Shown here: positions 46,262 to 55,368 of the stretch, one piece after another
Position numbering within the stretch: position 1 is the stretch's first letter
How the letters are laid out: every line of letters begins with the position of its first letter
Source: Novosphingobium sediminis
Lineage (GTDB): Bacteria > Pseudomonadota > Alphaproteobacteria > Sphingomonadales > Sphingomonadaceae
Assembly: GCF_007991615.1 (NCBI RefSeq)
Contig: NZ_BJYR01000015.1
Coordinates: 62,001 to 126,000, forward strand
DNA: 64,000 nt
Direction: 5' to 3'
The notes under the pieces: generated by a model
Seen by the model: the letters and a program-made list of their open reading frames with translations, nothing else
The model's database searches: none
What the model was told of the DNA's origin: nothing
Made by a program: the position numbers and the translations under genes

Positions 46262-46681
46262 ATGACATCACCTTCACCTCTGCTTTCCAGTGTCCCACCC
46301 GGCCTTGCCGTCGCTGCCGGCGGCGCGCTCGGCGCATGGCTGCGCTACCAGACCGGCCGACTGTTTCTGAGCACCATCGGCCCCGTTGCCGCGAGCGCTT
46401 TCCCTTGGGCCACGCTCACCGTCAACGTACTCGGCAGCGCCGCGATGGGCATCCTCGTTGGCTGGCTCGCCCGGCATGGGACGGGCGGTGAGCAATGGCG
46501 CCTGCTGCTCGGCGTGGGCGTGCTGGGCGGCTACACCACGTTTTCCTCCTTCGCGCTCGAGTTCGCGCTGTTCGTTGAGCGTGGCCAGCTCGGCCTCGCG
46601 GCGACCTATGTCGCGCTATCGCTGGTGGCGGGCTTTACCGCGCTGTTTGCAGGCCTCTGGCTGATGCGGGTGGCGGCATGA
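46262..46681 (+). CDS. crcB: Fluoride ion channel CrcB/Fluc
   Basis: The 139-residue protein has four membrane segments and the Fluc signatures GGALGAWLRYQTG, ATLTVNVLGS and LGGYTTFSSFALE. It exports fluoride as a dual-topology dimer. Its stop overlaps the next gene by 4 bases, the first of a chain of overlapping genes to 50102. Confidence 0.95.
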   Translation: MTSPSPLLSSVPPGLAVAAGGALGAWLRYQTGRLFLSTIGPVAASAFPWATLTVNVLGSAAMGILVGWLARHGTGGEQWRLLLGVGVLGGYTTFSSFALEFALFVERGQLGLAATYVALSLVAGFTALFAGLWLMRVAA

Positions 46682-47922
46682 GCGTCGCGGATGGCAATGC
46701 GGATGACGTCCGCCAGTTCACCGTCACAAAGGACGATGACGGCGTACGGCTGGACCGCTGGTTCAAGCGCAACCTGCCCACGGTTGGCTTCGCCACGGTT
46801 TCGCGCTGGGCGCGCACCGGGCAGCTGCGTGTCGATGGCAAGCGCGCCGATGTCGATACGCGGCTCGAAAAGGGCCAGGTTCTGCGGGTGCCGCCGGGTG
46901 GCAGTGCGCCTCCGGGGATCAAGAGCACGCGTCCCAAGAAGCCGCTGACCGAAGAGCAGATCGCGCTCGCCGAAAGCATGGTTCTCACGCAAGACCGCGC
47001 CGCGATTGTGCTCAACAAGCCGCCCGGTCTTGCCACGCAGGGCGGCAGCGGCACGTACGAGCACGTCGATGGCCTGCTCGATGCTTATGCCGATGAGAAG
47101 GGCCCCCGCCCGCGCCTCGTCCACCGGCTCGACAAGGATACCTCGGGCGTGCTTCTGATCGCCCGCACTCCCGGCAGCGCGGCCTTCTTCTCGAAGCGCT
47201 TTTCCGGGCGCAGCGCGCGCAAGATCTACTGGGCGCTGATTACCGGCGTGCCGGACGTGAAGGACGGCCTGATCGAACTGCCGCTCGCCAAGCAGCCGGG
47301 CACGGGCGGCGAGAAGATGATGGTCGACGAAAGCGAGCACGGCCAGTCTGCCCGCACCCGTTACCGCGTGATCGGACGGGCGGGGAATTCCGCGTGCTGG
47401 GTCGAATTGCAGCCGCTCACGGGGCGCACCCACCAGCTTCGCGTGCACATGGCGGCGATCGGGCATCCCATCGTCGGCGACGGCAAGTATGGCGGGCAAG
47501 CCGCGTTCCTTACGGGTTCGATCAGCCGCAAGATGCACCTCCACGCACGGCGCCTGCGGATCGAGCATCCCGAGGGCGACCTCCTGGACGTGACGGCGCC
47601 GCTGCCCGATCACTTCGCGGCGACCATGGCGCAATTGGGCTTCGAGGAAGCCGATGGCGACCTGCCGCTGGATCCGGTCAAGCTGGTGTCCGAAAAGGTG
47701 ATCGAAAAGCGCGCGGCCAAGGCCCACGCCAAGGAATACCGCAAGGAACGCCGGGGCGAACGCCGCAAGCGCGCTGATGCGCCGCCGAGTGGCCGCTCTA
47801 CGCCGAAGCCGCGCGGGGGCGTGAAGAAGGGCGTTGGCAGCAAGCCGACAGTTGCGAAGCCGGCGGGTGCCAAGCCCGCTCCGCGCAAGGGTGCGCAGCC
47901 CAAGCGGGGGCCCAAGGCCTGA
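46678..47922 (+). CDS. RluA-family pseudouridine synthase (RluC/RluD-like) with basic tail
   Basis: The 414-residue enzyme has an S4 RNA-binding domain at the start (about 15-75) and a catalytic domain with HRLDKDTSGVLL, whose aspartate is catalytic, plus GRTHQLRVHMAAIGHPIVGD. Residues from about 325 to 414 form a low-complexity tail rich in Lys, Arg, Pro and Ala (KRGPKA end), absent from most relatives. It modifies 23S rRNA uridines by family. Overlap with crcB and with the next gene (TGATG) shows coupling. Confidence 0.92.
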   Translation: MSVADGNADDVRQFTVTKDDDGVRLDRWFKRNLPTVGFATVSRWARTGQLRVDGKRADVDTRLEKGQVLRVPPGGSAPPGIKSTRPKKPLTEEQIALAESMVLTQDRAAIVLNKPPGLATQGGSGTYEHVDGLLDAYADEKGPRPRLVHRLDKDTSGVLLIARTPGSAAFFSKRFSGRSARKIYWALITGVPDVKDGLIELPLAKQPGTGGEKMMVDESEHGQSARTRYRVIGRAGNSACWVELQPLTGRTHQLRVHMAAIGHPIVGDGKYGGQAAFLTGSISRKMHLHARRLRIEHPEGDLLDVTAPLPDHFAATMAQLGFEEADGDLPLDPVKLVSEKVIEKRAAKAHAKEYRKERRGERRKRADAPPSGRSTPKPRGGVKKGVGSKPTVAKPAGAKPAPRKGAQPKRGPKA

Positions 47923-48524
47923 TGCATCCCAATCCCGCCTTCCGCAGCGATGACCGCGCGCTTTATGCGGCGCTGATCGAGGAAACCGGCATTGGTATGG
48001 TCTTCCTGACGACGCCGGACGGCCCGCGGGTGGCGCATGTGCCGCTGCTGCTGACGGATGCGGGAACGCTGCGCTTCCACCTTGCGCTCGGCAATGCACT
48101 TACCCGCCATCTCGATGGCGCGCAGGCGCTGGCGGTGGTCAACGGGCCGGACGGCTATATCTCGGCGCGCTGGTATTCCGATCCCGATCAGGTGCCGACG
48201 TGGAACTACCTCGCGCTGGAAATGGAAGGCCCCGTCCGCCGCATGGACCGCGACGGGCTGCACGGCCTGCTCGAGGATGTTTCAAACCACCACGAAGCGC
48301 GCGTGGCCGAAGGTGCGCCGTGGACCATGGACAAGATGGCCCGCATCAAGCGCGACCGGATGATGGACATGATCGTCGGCTTCGAACTCACGGTCGAGGC
48401 GTGGCGGCCCACGATCAAGCTTTCCCAGAACAAGCCCGCCGAGGAGCGCAATCGCGTGATCGAGGGGCTGAAGGGCGAAGGCAAGCTCGCGCTTGCTACG
48501 CTGATGGAGCAGTTCGCGAAATGA
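47922..48524 (+). CDS. PaiB-like FMN-binding negative transcriptional regulator
   Basis: The 200-residue protein matches PaiB: MHPNPAFRSDDRALYALIE-like start, VAHVPLLL, NGPDGYISARWYSDPDQVPTWNYLALE and LSQNKPAEERNRVI. The fold is flavin-binding split-barrel. Bacillus PaiB represses sporulation and protease genes; here it may be an enzyme instead. Overlaps neighbours at both ends (TGATG at 47920 and ATGA at 48521). Confidence 0.9.
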   Translation: MHPNPAFRSDDRALYAALIEETGIGMVFLTTPDGPRVAHVPLLLTDAGTLRFHLALGNALTRHLDGAQALAVVNGPDGYISARWYSDPDQVPTWNYLALEMEGPVRRMDRDGLHGLLEDVSNHHEARVAEGAPWTMDKMARIKRDRMMDMIVGFELTVEAWRPTIKLSQNKPAEERNRVIEGLKGEGKLALATLMEQFAK

Positions 48525-49183
48525 CGCTGCGCCTCGCCATCTTCGATTGCGACGGCACGCTGGTCGACAGCCAGGCCGATATCTGCGCGGCGATGGACGC
48601 GGCCTTCGAAGCGGCCGGGTTTATTCCGCCAGACCGCAATTCCACGCGCCGGGTCGTCGGACTTTCGCTGCCGGAGGCGATGCGCCGGCTGCGCCCGGAA
48701 GGCTCGGCCGACGATCATGCGATGCTCGCCCAGCTTTACCGGGATGCCTTCCGCGAACGCCGCATGGCGGGTCAGGTTGCAGAGCCGCTCTACGAAGGCA
48801 TCGCCGGACTGATCGAGGAACTGGCGGGCGCGGGCTGGCTGCTAGGCGTCGCCACGGGCAAGAGCGACCGCGGTCTGGTCCATTGCCTCGAAACGCATGG
48901 GCTGACCGGACATTTCATCACCTTGCAGACGGCAGACCGCCACCCCTCCAAGCCCCATCCGAGCATGATCGAGGCCTGCCTTGCCGAAAGCGGCGCAGCG
49001 GCCAGCGAGACCGCCATGATTGGCGATACGGCATTCGACATGGCGATGGCAATCAATGCCGGTGTTCGCGCCATCGGGGTCGACTGGGGCTATCACCATC
49101 CGCGCGAACTCGTCGAAGCCGGGGCCGAAGCAGTCGCCGGTTCGATCGCCGAACTGCGCCTGCTGCTGAAGGGCATGGAATGA
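48521..49183 (+). CDS. HAD-superfamily (IA) phosphatase, phosphoglycolate phosphatase-like
   Basis: The 220-residue hydrolase has motif I FDCDGTLVDS (nucleophile D), motif II in VATGK, motif III lysine in HPSKPHPSMI and motif IV IGDTAFDMAMA. The cap domain is of the Gph/PpaX kind. It starts at the ATG overlapping the PaiB-like stop; a longer frame is an artefact. Substrate unresolved. Confidence 0.92.
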   Translation: MTLRLAIFDCDGTLVDSQADICAAMDAAFEAAGFIPPDRNSTRRVVGLSLPEAMRRLRPEGSADDHAMLAQLYRDAFRERRMAGQVAEPLYEGIAGLIEELAGAGWLLGVATGKSDRGLVHCLETHGLTGHFITLQTADRHPSKPHPSMIEACLAESGAAASETAMIGDTAFDMAMAINAGVRAIGVDWGYHHPRELVEAGAEAVAGSIAELRLLLKGME

Positions 49184-49410
49184 CCACCGCGCCTGACCGC
49201 GATCCTGCCGCCGCGCGCTTTGCCGTCATGCAGATGGTGCGCCTGTCCGGCGCGCTGCTGGCTCTCGGCGGCGTGCTGATCGTATCGGGCAAGGCGGCAT
49301 GGCTGCCCAAGCTACCGGAAGCGGCGGGCTATGTGCTGATCGCGGCGGGGCTGGCCGATTTCTTCGCGGCGCCGCTGCTGCTTGCAAGGCGGTGGAAGAG
49401 CCGCCCATGA
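49180..49410 (+). CDS. Small two-helix membrane protein
   Basis: The 76-residue protein has two hydrophobic segments, about 20-38 (MVRLSGALLALGGVLIVSG) and 50-68 (AGYVLIAAGLADFFAAPLL), with a basic C-terminus RRWKSRP. It overlaps the HAD gene and the ATP12 gene by 4 bases each (ATGA), so it is very likely translated. No assigned function. Confidence 0.72.
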   Translation: MTTAPDRDPAAARFAVMQMVRLSGALLALGGVLIVSGKAAWLPKLPEAAGYVLIAAGLADFFAAPLLLARRWKSRP

Positions 49411-50102
49411 AGCGATTCTACAAGGCTGTGACCGTTGCGGTGGAAGGCGGCGGCTTCCGCGTCATGCTCGATGGCCGGGGTCTGCGCACCGTCGGCGGTG
49501 CGCCGCAGATCGTGCCGACAGCGCCGCTGGCTGAAGCATTGGCGGCCGAATGGTCCGGACAGGGCGAGGAAATCGATCCCGCCCGCTTCATGTTCCGCGA
49601 TCTGGCGGACTACGCGATCGATGTCGTGACGCCCGGCAAGGCCGCAGTGGTCGACGAACTCATCCCCTACGCCGAGACCGATACGCTGTGCTATCGCGCC
49701 GAGCCCGACGAAGCGCTCGGCATCCGCCAGCGCGCGGTGTGGGATCCGCTCCTGAGCGCGGCCGAAGCACACTGGAACGTTCGCTTTGTGCGCGTCGCCG
49801 GCATCATGCACCGCCCGCAGCCGGACGAGACGCTGGCCCGCCTGCGCGGGGATCTTGCCGCGCGTGACGGGTTTACGCTGGCGGCGGTGAAGAACACCGC
49901 CTCGCTCGCAGCTTCGCTGGTGCTGGGGCTGATGGCCGTGGAACCCGGCGCTGAAATCGATGCGCTGTGGGACGCGGCCAATCTGGAAGAGGACTGGCAG
50001 GCCGAACTCTGGGGCAAGGACGCCGAAGCGCTGGACCGCCGCGCCCGCCGCCATGCAGCGTTCGCGGCTGCCGCAAGGTTTGCGGTGCTGGCGCGCGGCT
50101 GA
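49407..50102 (+). CDS. ATP12 family F1-ATPase assembly chaperone
   Basis: The 231-residue protein matches the mitochondrial/alphaproteobacterial ATP12 family: KRFYKAVTVAVEGGGFRVML, PLAEALAAEW, YAETDTLCYRA and LAAVKNTASLAASLVLGLM. ATP12 binds the F1 alpha subunit before assembly. The family is a marker of alphaproteobacteria. ATG at 49407 overlaps the membrane-protein stop. Last gene of the coupled block. Confidence 0.92.
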   Translation: MKRFYKAVTVAVEGGGFRVMLDGRGLRTVGGAPQIVPTAPLAEALAAEWSGQGEEIDPARFMFRDLADYAIDVVTPGKAAVVDELIPYAETDTLCYRAEPDEALGIRQRAVWDPLLSAAEAHWNVRFVRVAGIMHRPQPDETLARLRGDLAARDGFTLAAVKNTASLAASLVLGLMAVEPGAEIDALWDAANLEEDWQAELWGKDAEALDRRARRHAAFAAAARFAVLARG

Positions 50103-50223
50103 CAAGCATGACTGAATTGTGACAAATTGTTGCGGCCTGTCGGGTTTAGCGCAAATAGATTATTGAAAAACAATGGCTTGATCCAAAGGATCGGTCAAAA
50201 TGCAGTCATGTTCGCAGCAAAAA

Positions 50224-50241
50224 TGTCATAAAAGTGTCATG
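50224..50241 (+). promoter_or_regulatory. Pho box (PhoB binding site)
   Basis: ATGTCATAAAAGTGTCAT matches the consensus CTGTCATAAAACTGTCAT at 16 of 18 positions, with both 7-base repeats (TGTCATA and TGTCAT) spaced by 11. It is 53 bases before the porin ATG, and a weak -10 (CATACCT) follows at about the usual distance. This predicts induction by phosphate starvation. Confidence 0.82.
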
Positions 50242-50294
50242 CCACATACCTAGCCGCCATCCGGTCAAACAGGGATCGGAAGGCAGCATACGGC

Positions 50295-51746
50295 ATGAAT
50301 ATCAGGGCGTTTCGCGCAGCATTGCTCGCCACCAGCCTGATCGGCGCGACGGGTTCCGCTCATGCCCAAACCGATTCAGCCAACCAGGACGCAAAGATCG
50401 CCGCGCTGCAAGCACAGGTCGATCGGCTGACCGCCATGGTCGAGGCGCTGCAGGCCGCCAACAAGACGCAGCCTGCACAGATCGCCCCTGCGCTGGCTGC
50501 CGCGACCGCCACGCCGCCGGCGGCTGCACCGGCTCAACTCGCCGCTGCGCCTGCCCCCGCCCCTGCAATCGCCCATAGCGGGGACAAGAAAAAGAAGGCC
50601 TGGTACGAGAAGCTCATGCTGCGCGGTTACACCCAGCTGCGCTATAACGAGATCGTTTCCGGCCCCAAGTCAGCGCCGAGCGGCATGTCCCGCCTGCGCT
50701 CCGTGCAGGATGCCGGGATCAACGAGAACGGCAACTTCTCCATCCGCCGCGCACGTCTTGTCGTCCAGGGCGATCTGTCAGACCGTGTCTCGATCTATCT
50801 ACAGGGCGATCTGGCCAGCGCGGTGAGCAACCAGTCGGGCACCGAAAGGCGCGAGAACTTCTTCCAGATGCGCGATGCCTATGCGGATGTCTTCCTTGAC
50901 AAGGCCAAGACCGTGAAACTGCGGTTCGGACAGTCGAAGGTGCCGTTCGGCTGGGAGAACATGCAGTCTTCAAGCAATCGCATTCCGCTCGACCGCACGG
51001 ACGCCATCAACGCGCCGGTTCCCGGTGAGCGCGACCTTGGCATCGTGGCCTACTACACCCCGGTGAAGATGCAGAAGATCTGGGACGCACTGACCGCAGA
51101 TGGGCAGAAGCTGTTCGGCAACTACGGTGCGTTCGGCGCCGGGGTGTTCAACGGCCAAGGCACCAATCGCACCGAGCGGACGGGCGGGCTGATGACAGTC
51201 GCGATGGTGTCGATCCCGGTCAGGCTCGATGGACTTGGCGGGATGTTCGAAGGGCAGGTCGCCGAATTCGGAGGCGCGGCCATGCGCAACCAGTTCCGCC
51301 CCGAAGTTCGTAGCGGCGGTGTTTCAACGGATGCCTACCGCGACGATCACGTGGCGGTGCATGCCATGATCTATCCCAAGCCCTTCGGCATCCAGGCCGA
51401 GTGGACCTGGGGCAAGGGCCCGCAGTGGGATCCGGCCACGAGCACGATCACCAGCAAGCGCGCCACTGGCGGCTATGTCATGGGTACGTTCCGCGCCGCG
51501 CATACGCCCGTGGGTCAGGTCATCCCGTTCGTGCGCTGGCAGCACTATCGTGGTGGCTGGAAGGCAGCGATCAACGCACCTCGTCTGGAAACCGACGAGA
51601 CCGAATTCGGCGTCGAATGGCTGCCGCTCAAGGAACTCGAGGTCACCGTCAGCTATGCCAAAGTGAACCGCAACGAAGCCGATGAACGCCGCACCGGCCG
51701 GGCCAAGGGCGATCTCGTCCGCGCCCAGGTGCAGTGGAATTATTGA
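50295..51746 (+). CDS. OprO/OprP-type phosphate-selective porin
   Basis: The 483-residue porin has a signal peptide (about 1-24, AHA), a coiled-coil segment (about 30-60, AKIAALQAQVDRLTAMVEAL), an alanine/proline linker and a beta-barrel with FSIRRARLVVQGDLSDRVS and MRDAYADVFLDKAKTVKLRF. The two features resemble OprO/OprP anion porins. Together with the Pho box it is likely a phosphate or polyphosphate uptake channel. The stop overlaps the convergent lipoprotein gene by 7 bases. Confidence 0.88.
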   Translation: MNIRAFRAALLATSLIGATGSAHAQTDSANQDAKIAALQAQVDRLTAMVEALQAANKTQPAQIAPALAAATATPPAAAPAQLAAAPAPAPAIAHSGDKKKKAWYEKLMLRGYTQLRYNEIVSGPKSAPSGMSRLRSVQDAGINENGNFSIRRARLVVQGDLSDRVSIYLQGDLASAVSNQSGTERRENFFQMRDAYADVFLDKAKTVKLRFGQSKVPFGWENMQSSSNRIPLDRTDAINAPVPGERDLGIVAYYTPVKMQKIWDALTADGQKLFGNYGAFGAGVFNGQGTNRTERTGGLMTVAMVSIPVRLDGLGGMFEGQVAEFGGAAMRNQFRPEVRSGGVSTDAYRDDHVAVHAMIYPKPFGIQAEWTWGKGPQWDPATSTITSKRATGGYVMGTFRAAHTPVGQVIPFVRWQHYRGGWKAAINAPRLETDETEFGVEWLPLKELEVTVSYAKVNRNEADERRTGRAKGDLVRAQVQWNY

Positions 51747-52333
51747 GGCGCTACCCAGTCGGCGATTTCGCCTGCCACCTTGTTGGCCGCCTGATTGAGC
51801 GCCGGCCCGATTTCGCCCGGCTCGGGATCGATCCCGCGCACGGTGCTTTCGAAGCGGCGCGTCTCGATCCGGCCATCGGGCTGCCACTTCATCGCGTCGA
51901 AGCGCACGACGGCAGAACGGGTTGGCGCATCGAAGCCCATCGCGAGAAGCTGGCCGCCGATGCGGGTGCCAGTGGTGGCGCGGTCGGTTTCGACCACCAG
52001 CCCCTTCCCCCGCGCACGCAGGGTATCGGCGAGGAGGTGCTGGAAAGCGCGGCTGGGCCGTTCGACCCACTGGGCGCCTCGAATATAGGCGACATTCGAC
52101 GCATCGATCTGCACTGGCACGCGCAGAACCGAAATCGACGCCGCTGCCGCCGGTTCCAGCACAACAGTCGCCTCGCCCAGCGTGCCGCTGCTGGCCGCGC
52201 CAGCGGTCGGCGCCGCGTCCGGCGTCAGGGTGAGGTAGGTGCCGGGCGGCTTTGTGCCGATCCGCACGCAGCCGCCAAGGGCTGCCAGCATCACAAGCGA
52301 TAGAGTGAAGGTACGGGTCATGCGGGCGCTCAT
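51740..52333 (-). CDS. Mla/PqiC-like ABC transport auxiliary lipoprotein
   Basis: The 197-residue lipoprotein has a signal peptide ending in LAALGGC (C22) and a C-terminal domain with RGAQWVERPSRAFQHLLADTL, a pattern of the ABC-type transport auxiliary lipoprotein (PF03886). It would extend the MCE system to the outer membrane. Its ATG overlaps the mlaD stop. Lies downstream of mlaE-mlaF-mlaD. Confidence 0.85.
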   Translation of the reverse strand: MSARMTRTFTLSLVMLAALGGCVRIGTKPPGTYLTLTPDAAPTAGAASSGTLGEATVVLEPAAAASISVLRVPVQIDASNVAYIRGAQWVERPSRAFQHLLADTLRARGKGLVVETDRATTGTRIGGQLLAMGFDAPTRSAVVRFDAMKWQPDGRIETRRFESTVRGIDPEPGEIGPALNQAANKVAGEIADWVAPQ

Positions 52334-53268
52334 GGCTTGTAGTCCGGCAGTTTGGGGCTTCCCACGACGCTGCTGATGCCGCGGTCGCCGATCTGGTCGG
52401 TCATCGCGCGGATCGAGCGTGAGGTCGCCTCGATCTCGCGCAGTGTGGCCTCGAACGCCGGCAGCGTGCGCTCGTTGAACTGCTTGGTGGCAGGCTTTGC
52501 CTCATTCATCGTCGCCTGCAGCGAATCCGCCGCTGCCTGCGCCGATTTCAGCGTAGCGCGCAGCTGCTTGGCGAGGCCATTCGACGGATCGTTGATCGAA
52601 GCGTCGGTCGATGCCGCCAGCTTGTCGACCGTGGCGAGCGTGGTGGTCGCCTGCTGGAGCGTCAGCTGAAGTTCGGCCAGCGACTTCTTCACCTCGGGCG
52701 AAGCATTGGCGAGGTTGCCGGTCAGTTGGTCGGTATGCGCGAGGATATTGGCAAACGATTTCTGGTTCTGATCGGAGAGGACCATCGTCAGTCGCTCGGT
52801 GAGTGTCGCCAAGCGTTCGAGCAGGAGCGGTGTGGTCGAGAGGATTTCGCCCAGACCGCTGCGCTTGGTCGGGATCACCGGCGCACCGGCTGGCCCAGGC
52901 TCATTGATCTCGGGTGCATCCTTGATCGCGCCGGTCAGCTGGATCGTCGACACGCCGGTGAAGCTGCCCTGCAGGCTGGCGGTCGTGCCCTGCAGCAGCT
53001 TGACGTTTCTATCGACCTTGATGCGAACGCGGACGAAGCTCGGGTCCTTTTCCCAAAGCGTGATGTCCTTCACCTGCCCCACCGGCACGCCCGAATAGGA
53101 AACTTCCGATCCCTTGGCGACGCCATCAACCGACTGCTTGAAGAAGATATCGTAGTCTTTCTGCTCGTGCTGGCTGAGCCGCGCGATCCAGATCAGCAGC
53201 GCCGCGAGCCCCGCCAGAAGCAGGAGGGTAACGATCCCCACCCAGACATGATTGGCGCGCGTTTCCAT
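52330..53268 (-). CDS. mlaD: MlaD-family MCE protein
   Basis: The 312-residue protein has one N-terminal membrane helix (about 10-30) and an MCE domain (about 40-120, VSYSGVPVGQVKDITLWEKD). A long helical C-terminal part follows, with repeated coiled-coil-like segments near 160-290. It binds lipid between the membranes. Sits 9 bases after the ATPase gene. Confidence 0.92.
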   Translation of the reverse strand: METRANHVWVGIVTLLLLAGLAALLIWIARLSQHEQKDYDIFFKQSVDGVAKGSEVSYSGVPVGQVKDITLWEKDPSFVRVRIKVDRNVKLLQGTTASLQGSFTGVSTIQLTGAIKDAPEINEPGPAGAPVIPTKRSGLGEILSTTPLLLERLATLTERLTMVLSDQNQKSFANILAHTDQLTGNLANASPEVKKSLAELQLTLQQATTTLATVDKLAASTDASINDPSNGLAKQLRATLKSAQAAADSLQATMNEAKPATKQFNERTLPAFEATLREIEATSRSIRAMTDQIGDRGISSVVGSPKLPDYKP

Positions 53269-53277
53269 CGGCTATCC

Positions 53278-54144
53278 CTATGCCTGATCACCGGAAGTGC
53301 CAAGGGCACCGTTTCGCTCGGCCGCCGCCATGGCGGCGCGGCCACGCGGGCCGTTGAAGTATGATTTGATCCACGGATGATCGGTGGCGATCAATTCGGG
53401 GATCGTGCCAACCGCGATCACCCTCTTATCGGCCAGCACCGCCACCCGATCGCAGATTTCATAGAGCGTATCGAGATCGTGGGTGATGAGGAACACGGTG
53501 AGGCCGAGCGTCTGCTGCAGGCTGCGGATAAGCTGGTCGAAACCCGCGGCGCCGATGGGATCGAGGCCCGCAGTCGGTTCATCAAGAAACAGCAGTTCTG
53601 GATCGAGCGCCAGTGCGCGGGCAAGGCCGGCGCGCTTCCTCATGCCGCCCGAAAGCTCGCTGGGGTACTTGCTGGTCGCCTCGGCCGGCAGGCCCGAGAG
53701 CAGCACCTTGTAGCGCGCAATCTCGTGGCGCAGTTCGTCGGTGATCTCGGGATAGAATTCGCGCAAGGGGACCTCGACGTTCTCCGCCACCGTCAGCGTG
53801 GAGAACAGGGCGCCGCCCTGAAACAGGATGCCCCAGCGGCAGCGGATGTCGATATCGTCATCGTCGCGCGCATCGGTGATCGGGCTGCCGAGCACCTCAA
53901 TCGTCCCCTCTTCGGGAATCTGGAGCCCGATGATCGCGCGCATCAACACTGATTTGCCAGTGCCCGAACCACCGACAACGCCGAGGATCTCACCCCGCCG
54001 AACATCAAGATCGAGGTTCTCATGCACGACATGCGGGCCAAATGCGTTTTTCAGCCCGCGCACGCGAATCGGGAACAAGTCCGCCTCGCTCCCCGGCGGG
54101 GGCGGCACGGCGCAGGCGGTCAGCAGTCCGTCGCTTTCGGTCAT
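53278..54144 (-). CDS. mlaF: ABC transporter ATPase MlaF-like
   Basis: The 288-residue ATPase has Walker A GGSGTGKS, signature LSGGMRKRAGLARAL, Walker B LLFLDEPTAGLDP and the H-loop LITHDL. A short proline-rich N-terminus precedes it. I choose the ATG at 54144; the longer frame runs into mlaE. It powers lipid transport with MlaE. Confidence 0.93.
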   Translation of the reverse strand: MTESDGLLTACAVPPPPGSEADLFPIRVRGLKNAFGPHVVHENLDLDVRRGEILGVVGGSGTGKSVLMRAIIGLQIPEEGTIEVLGSPITDARDDDDIDIRCRWGILFQGGALFSTLTVAENVEVPLREFYPEITDELRHEIARYKVLLSGLPAEATSKYPSELSGGMRKRAGLARALALDPELLFLDEPTAGLDPIGAAGFDQLIRSLQQTLGLTVFLITHDLDTLYEICDRVAVLADKRVIAVGTIPELIATDHPWIKSYFNGPRGRAAMAAAERNGALGTSGDQA

Positions 54145-54151
54145 TGGCGGC

Positions 54152-55267
54152 TCATCCCCAGCCGATCTCCGAGAAGAACACCGCGAAGAACGCATCGAGC
54201 ACGATCACCATGAAGATGGCCATGACCACCGCCGCAGTCGTGCGCGTGCCAACTTCCTCCGCGTTGCTGCGCACCTGCAAGCCCTGATAGCAGCCCGATG
54301 TGGCGACGATCAGGCCGAACACCGGCCCCTTGATAAGGCCCACCCAAACATCGTGCAGCGGCACGACTTCCTGAATGCGCGCGAGGAAGGTGAAGAAGGG
54401 AATCCCGAGCGTGAGCGCCGAAAGCGCGGCACCGCCGATGATGCCGATGGCAGCGGAATAGATGCCCAGCAGCGGCATCATCAGCATCGTCGCCAGCAGC
54501 CGCGGGATCACCAGCGCCTCGATCGGGGAGACGCCGATGGTGCGCATCGCGTCGATTTCCTCAGTCAGCTTCATCGTGCCGAGCTGCGCGGCAAACGCCG
54601 AACCAGAACGCCCCGCGACCATGATCGCCGTCATCAGGATGCCAAGCTCGCGCAAGCTGAGCCGACCGACGAGGTTCACGGTGTAGATCTCGGCACCGAA
54701 CTGCCTCAATTGCACCGCGCCCTGCTGCGCGATGACGATGCCGACGAGGAAGCTCATCAGCCCGATGATGGCGAGCGCGTTGACGCCCATCAACTCCATC
54801 TGATGCACCAGCGCGCGCAGCCGGAAGCGCCCCGGATGGCGGAGCAGCACCCCGCTCGCCAGCACGATCTGGCCGAGGAAGCCGAGCACGAACAGCATCC
54901 CCTGCCCCAGCCCGGAGACCACCAAGCCAACATGTTCGGGCACGCGCAGGTAGACCGGTAGGCGCAGCGGCTCGACCGGGGCAGTGTTGTCGTCGACGGC
55001 ACGGATCGCGCCGATCAGCCGCTCCGCCTCGGGCGAGGCGCCGGTGATCGGCGCGGCGAAGCGCTGCGAAAGGCTCCAGGCGGTCCATGCGCCCACTGTA
55101 TCGATGCGACTGGCGCGGGCGAGGTCGATGGCCGCAAATGGCCCATCGAGCGCGCGCAACCGGCGATCGATCGAGCCGAGCGCCGAAACGGTCAACGGGC
55201 CGGTGAGCACAAGCGCAGCGCGCCCATCGGCATCCGTTTCGGTGATAAAATCGGCTGCTGCCCGCAT
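54152..55267 (-). CDS. mlaE: MlaE-family permease with N-terminal STAS domain
   Basis: The 371-residue protein has a STAS-like N-terminus (about 5-95, ALVLTGPLTVSALGSIDRRL), normally a separate MlaB protein, followed by the MlaE permease (about 120-370; SLRELGILMTAIMVAGRSGSAFAAQLG). This fused form is common in alphaproteobacteria. First gene of the mla operon and divergent from valS. Confidence 0.94.
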   Translation of the reverse strand: MRAAADFITETDADGRAALVLTGPLTVSALGSIDRRLRALDGPFAAIDLARASRIDTVGAWTAWSLSQRFAAPITGASPEAERLIGAIRAVDDNTAPVEPLRLPVYLRVPEHVGLVVSGLGQGMLFVLGFLGQIVLASGVLLRHPGRFRLRALVHQMELMGVNALAIIGLMSFLVGIVIAQQGAVQLRQFGAEIYTVNLVGRLSLRELGILMTAIMVAGRSGSAFAAQLGTMKLTEEIDAMRTIGVSPIEALVIPRLLATMLMMPLLGIYSAAIGIIGGAALSALTLGIPFFTFLARIQEVVPLHDVWVGLIKGPVFGLIVATSGCYQGLQVRSNAEEVGTRTTAAVVMAIFMVIVLDAFFAVFFSEIGWG

Positions 55268-55368
55268 GGTAGCCGTTACATGCTGGAAATCGACAGTGGC
55301 CGCAAGCGCGCTCGGATCCGTTCGCGCACTTGCGGCGATAGGCGCGGGATGGCAAGGCCCATGGCATC

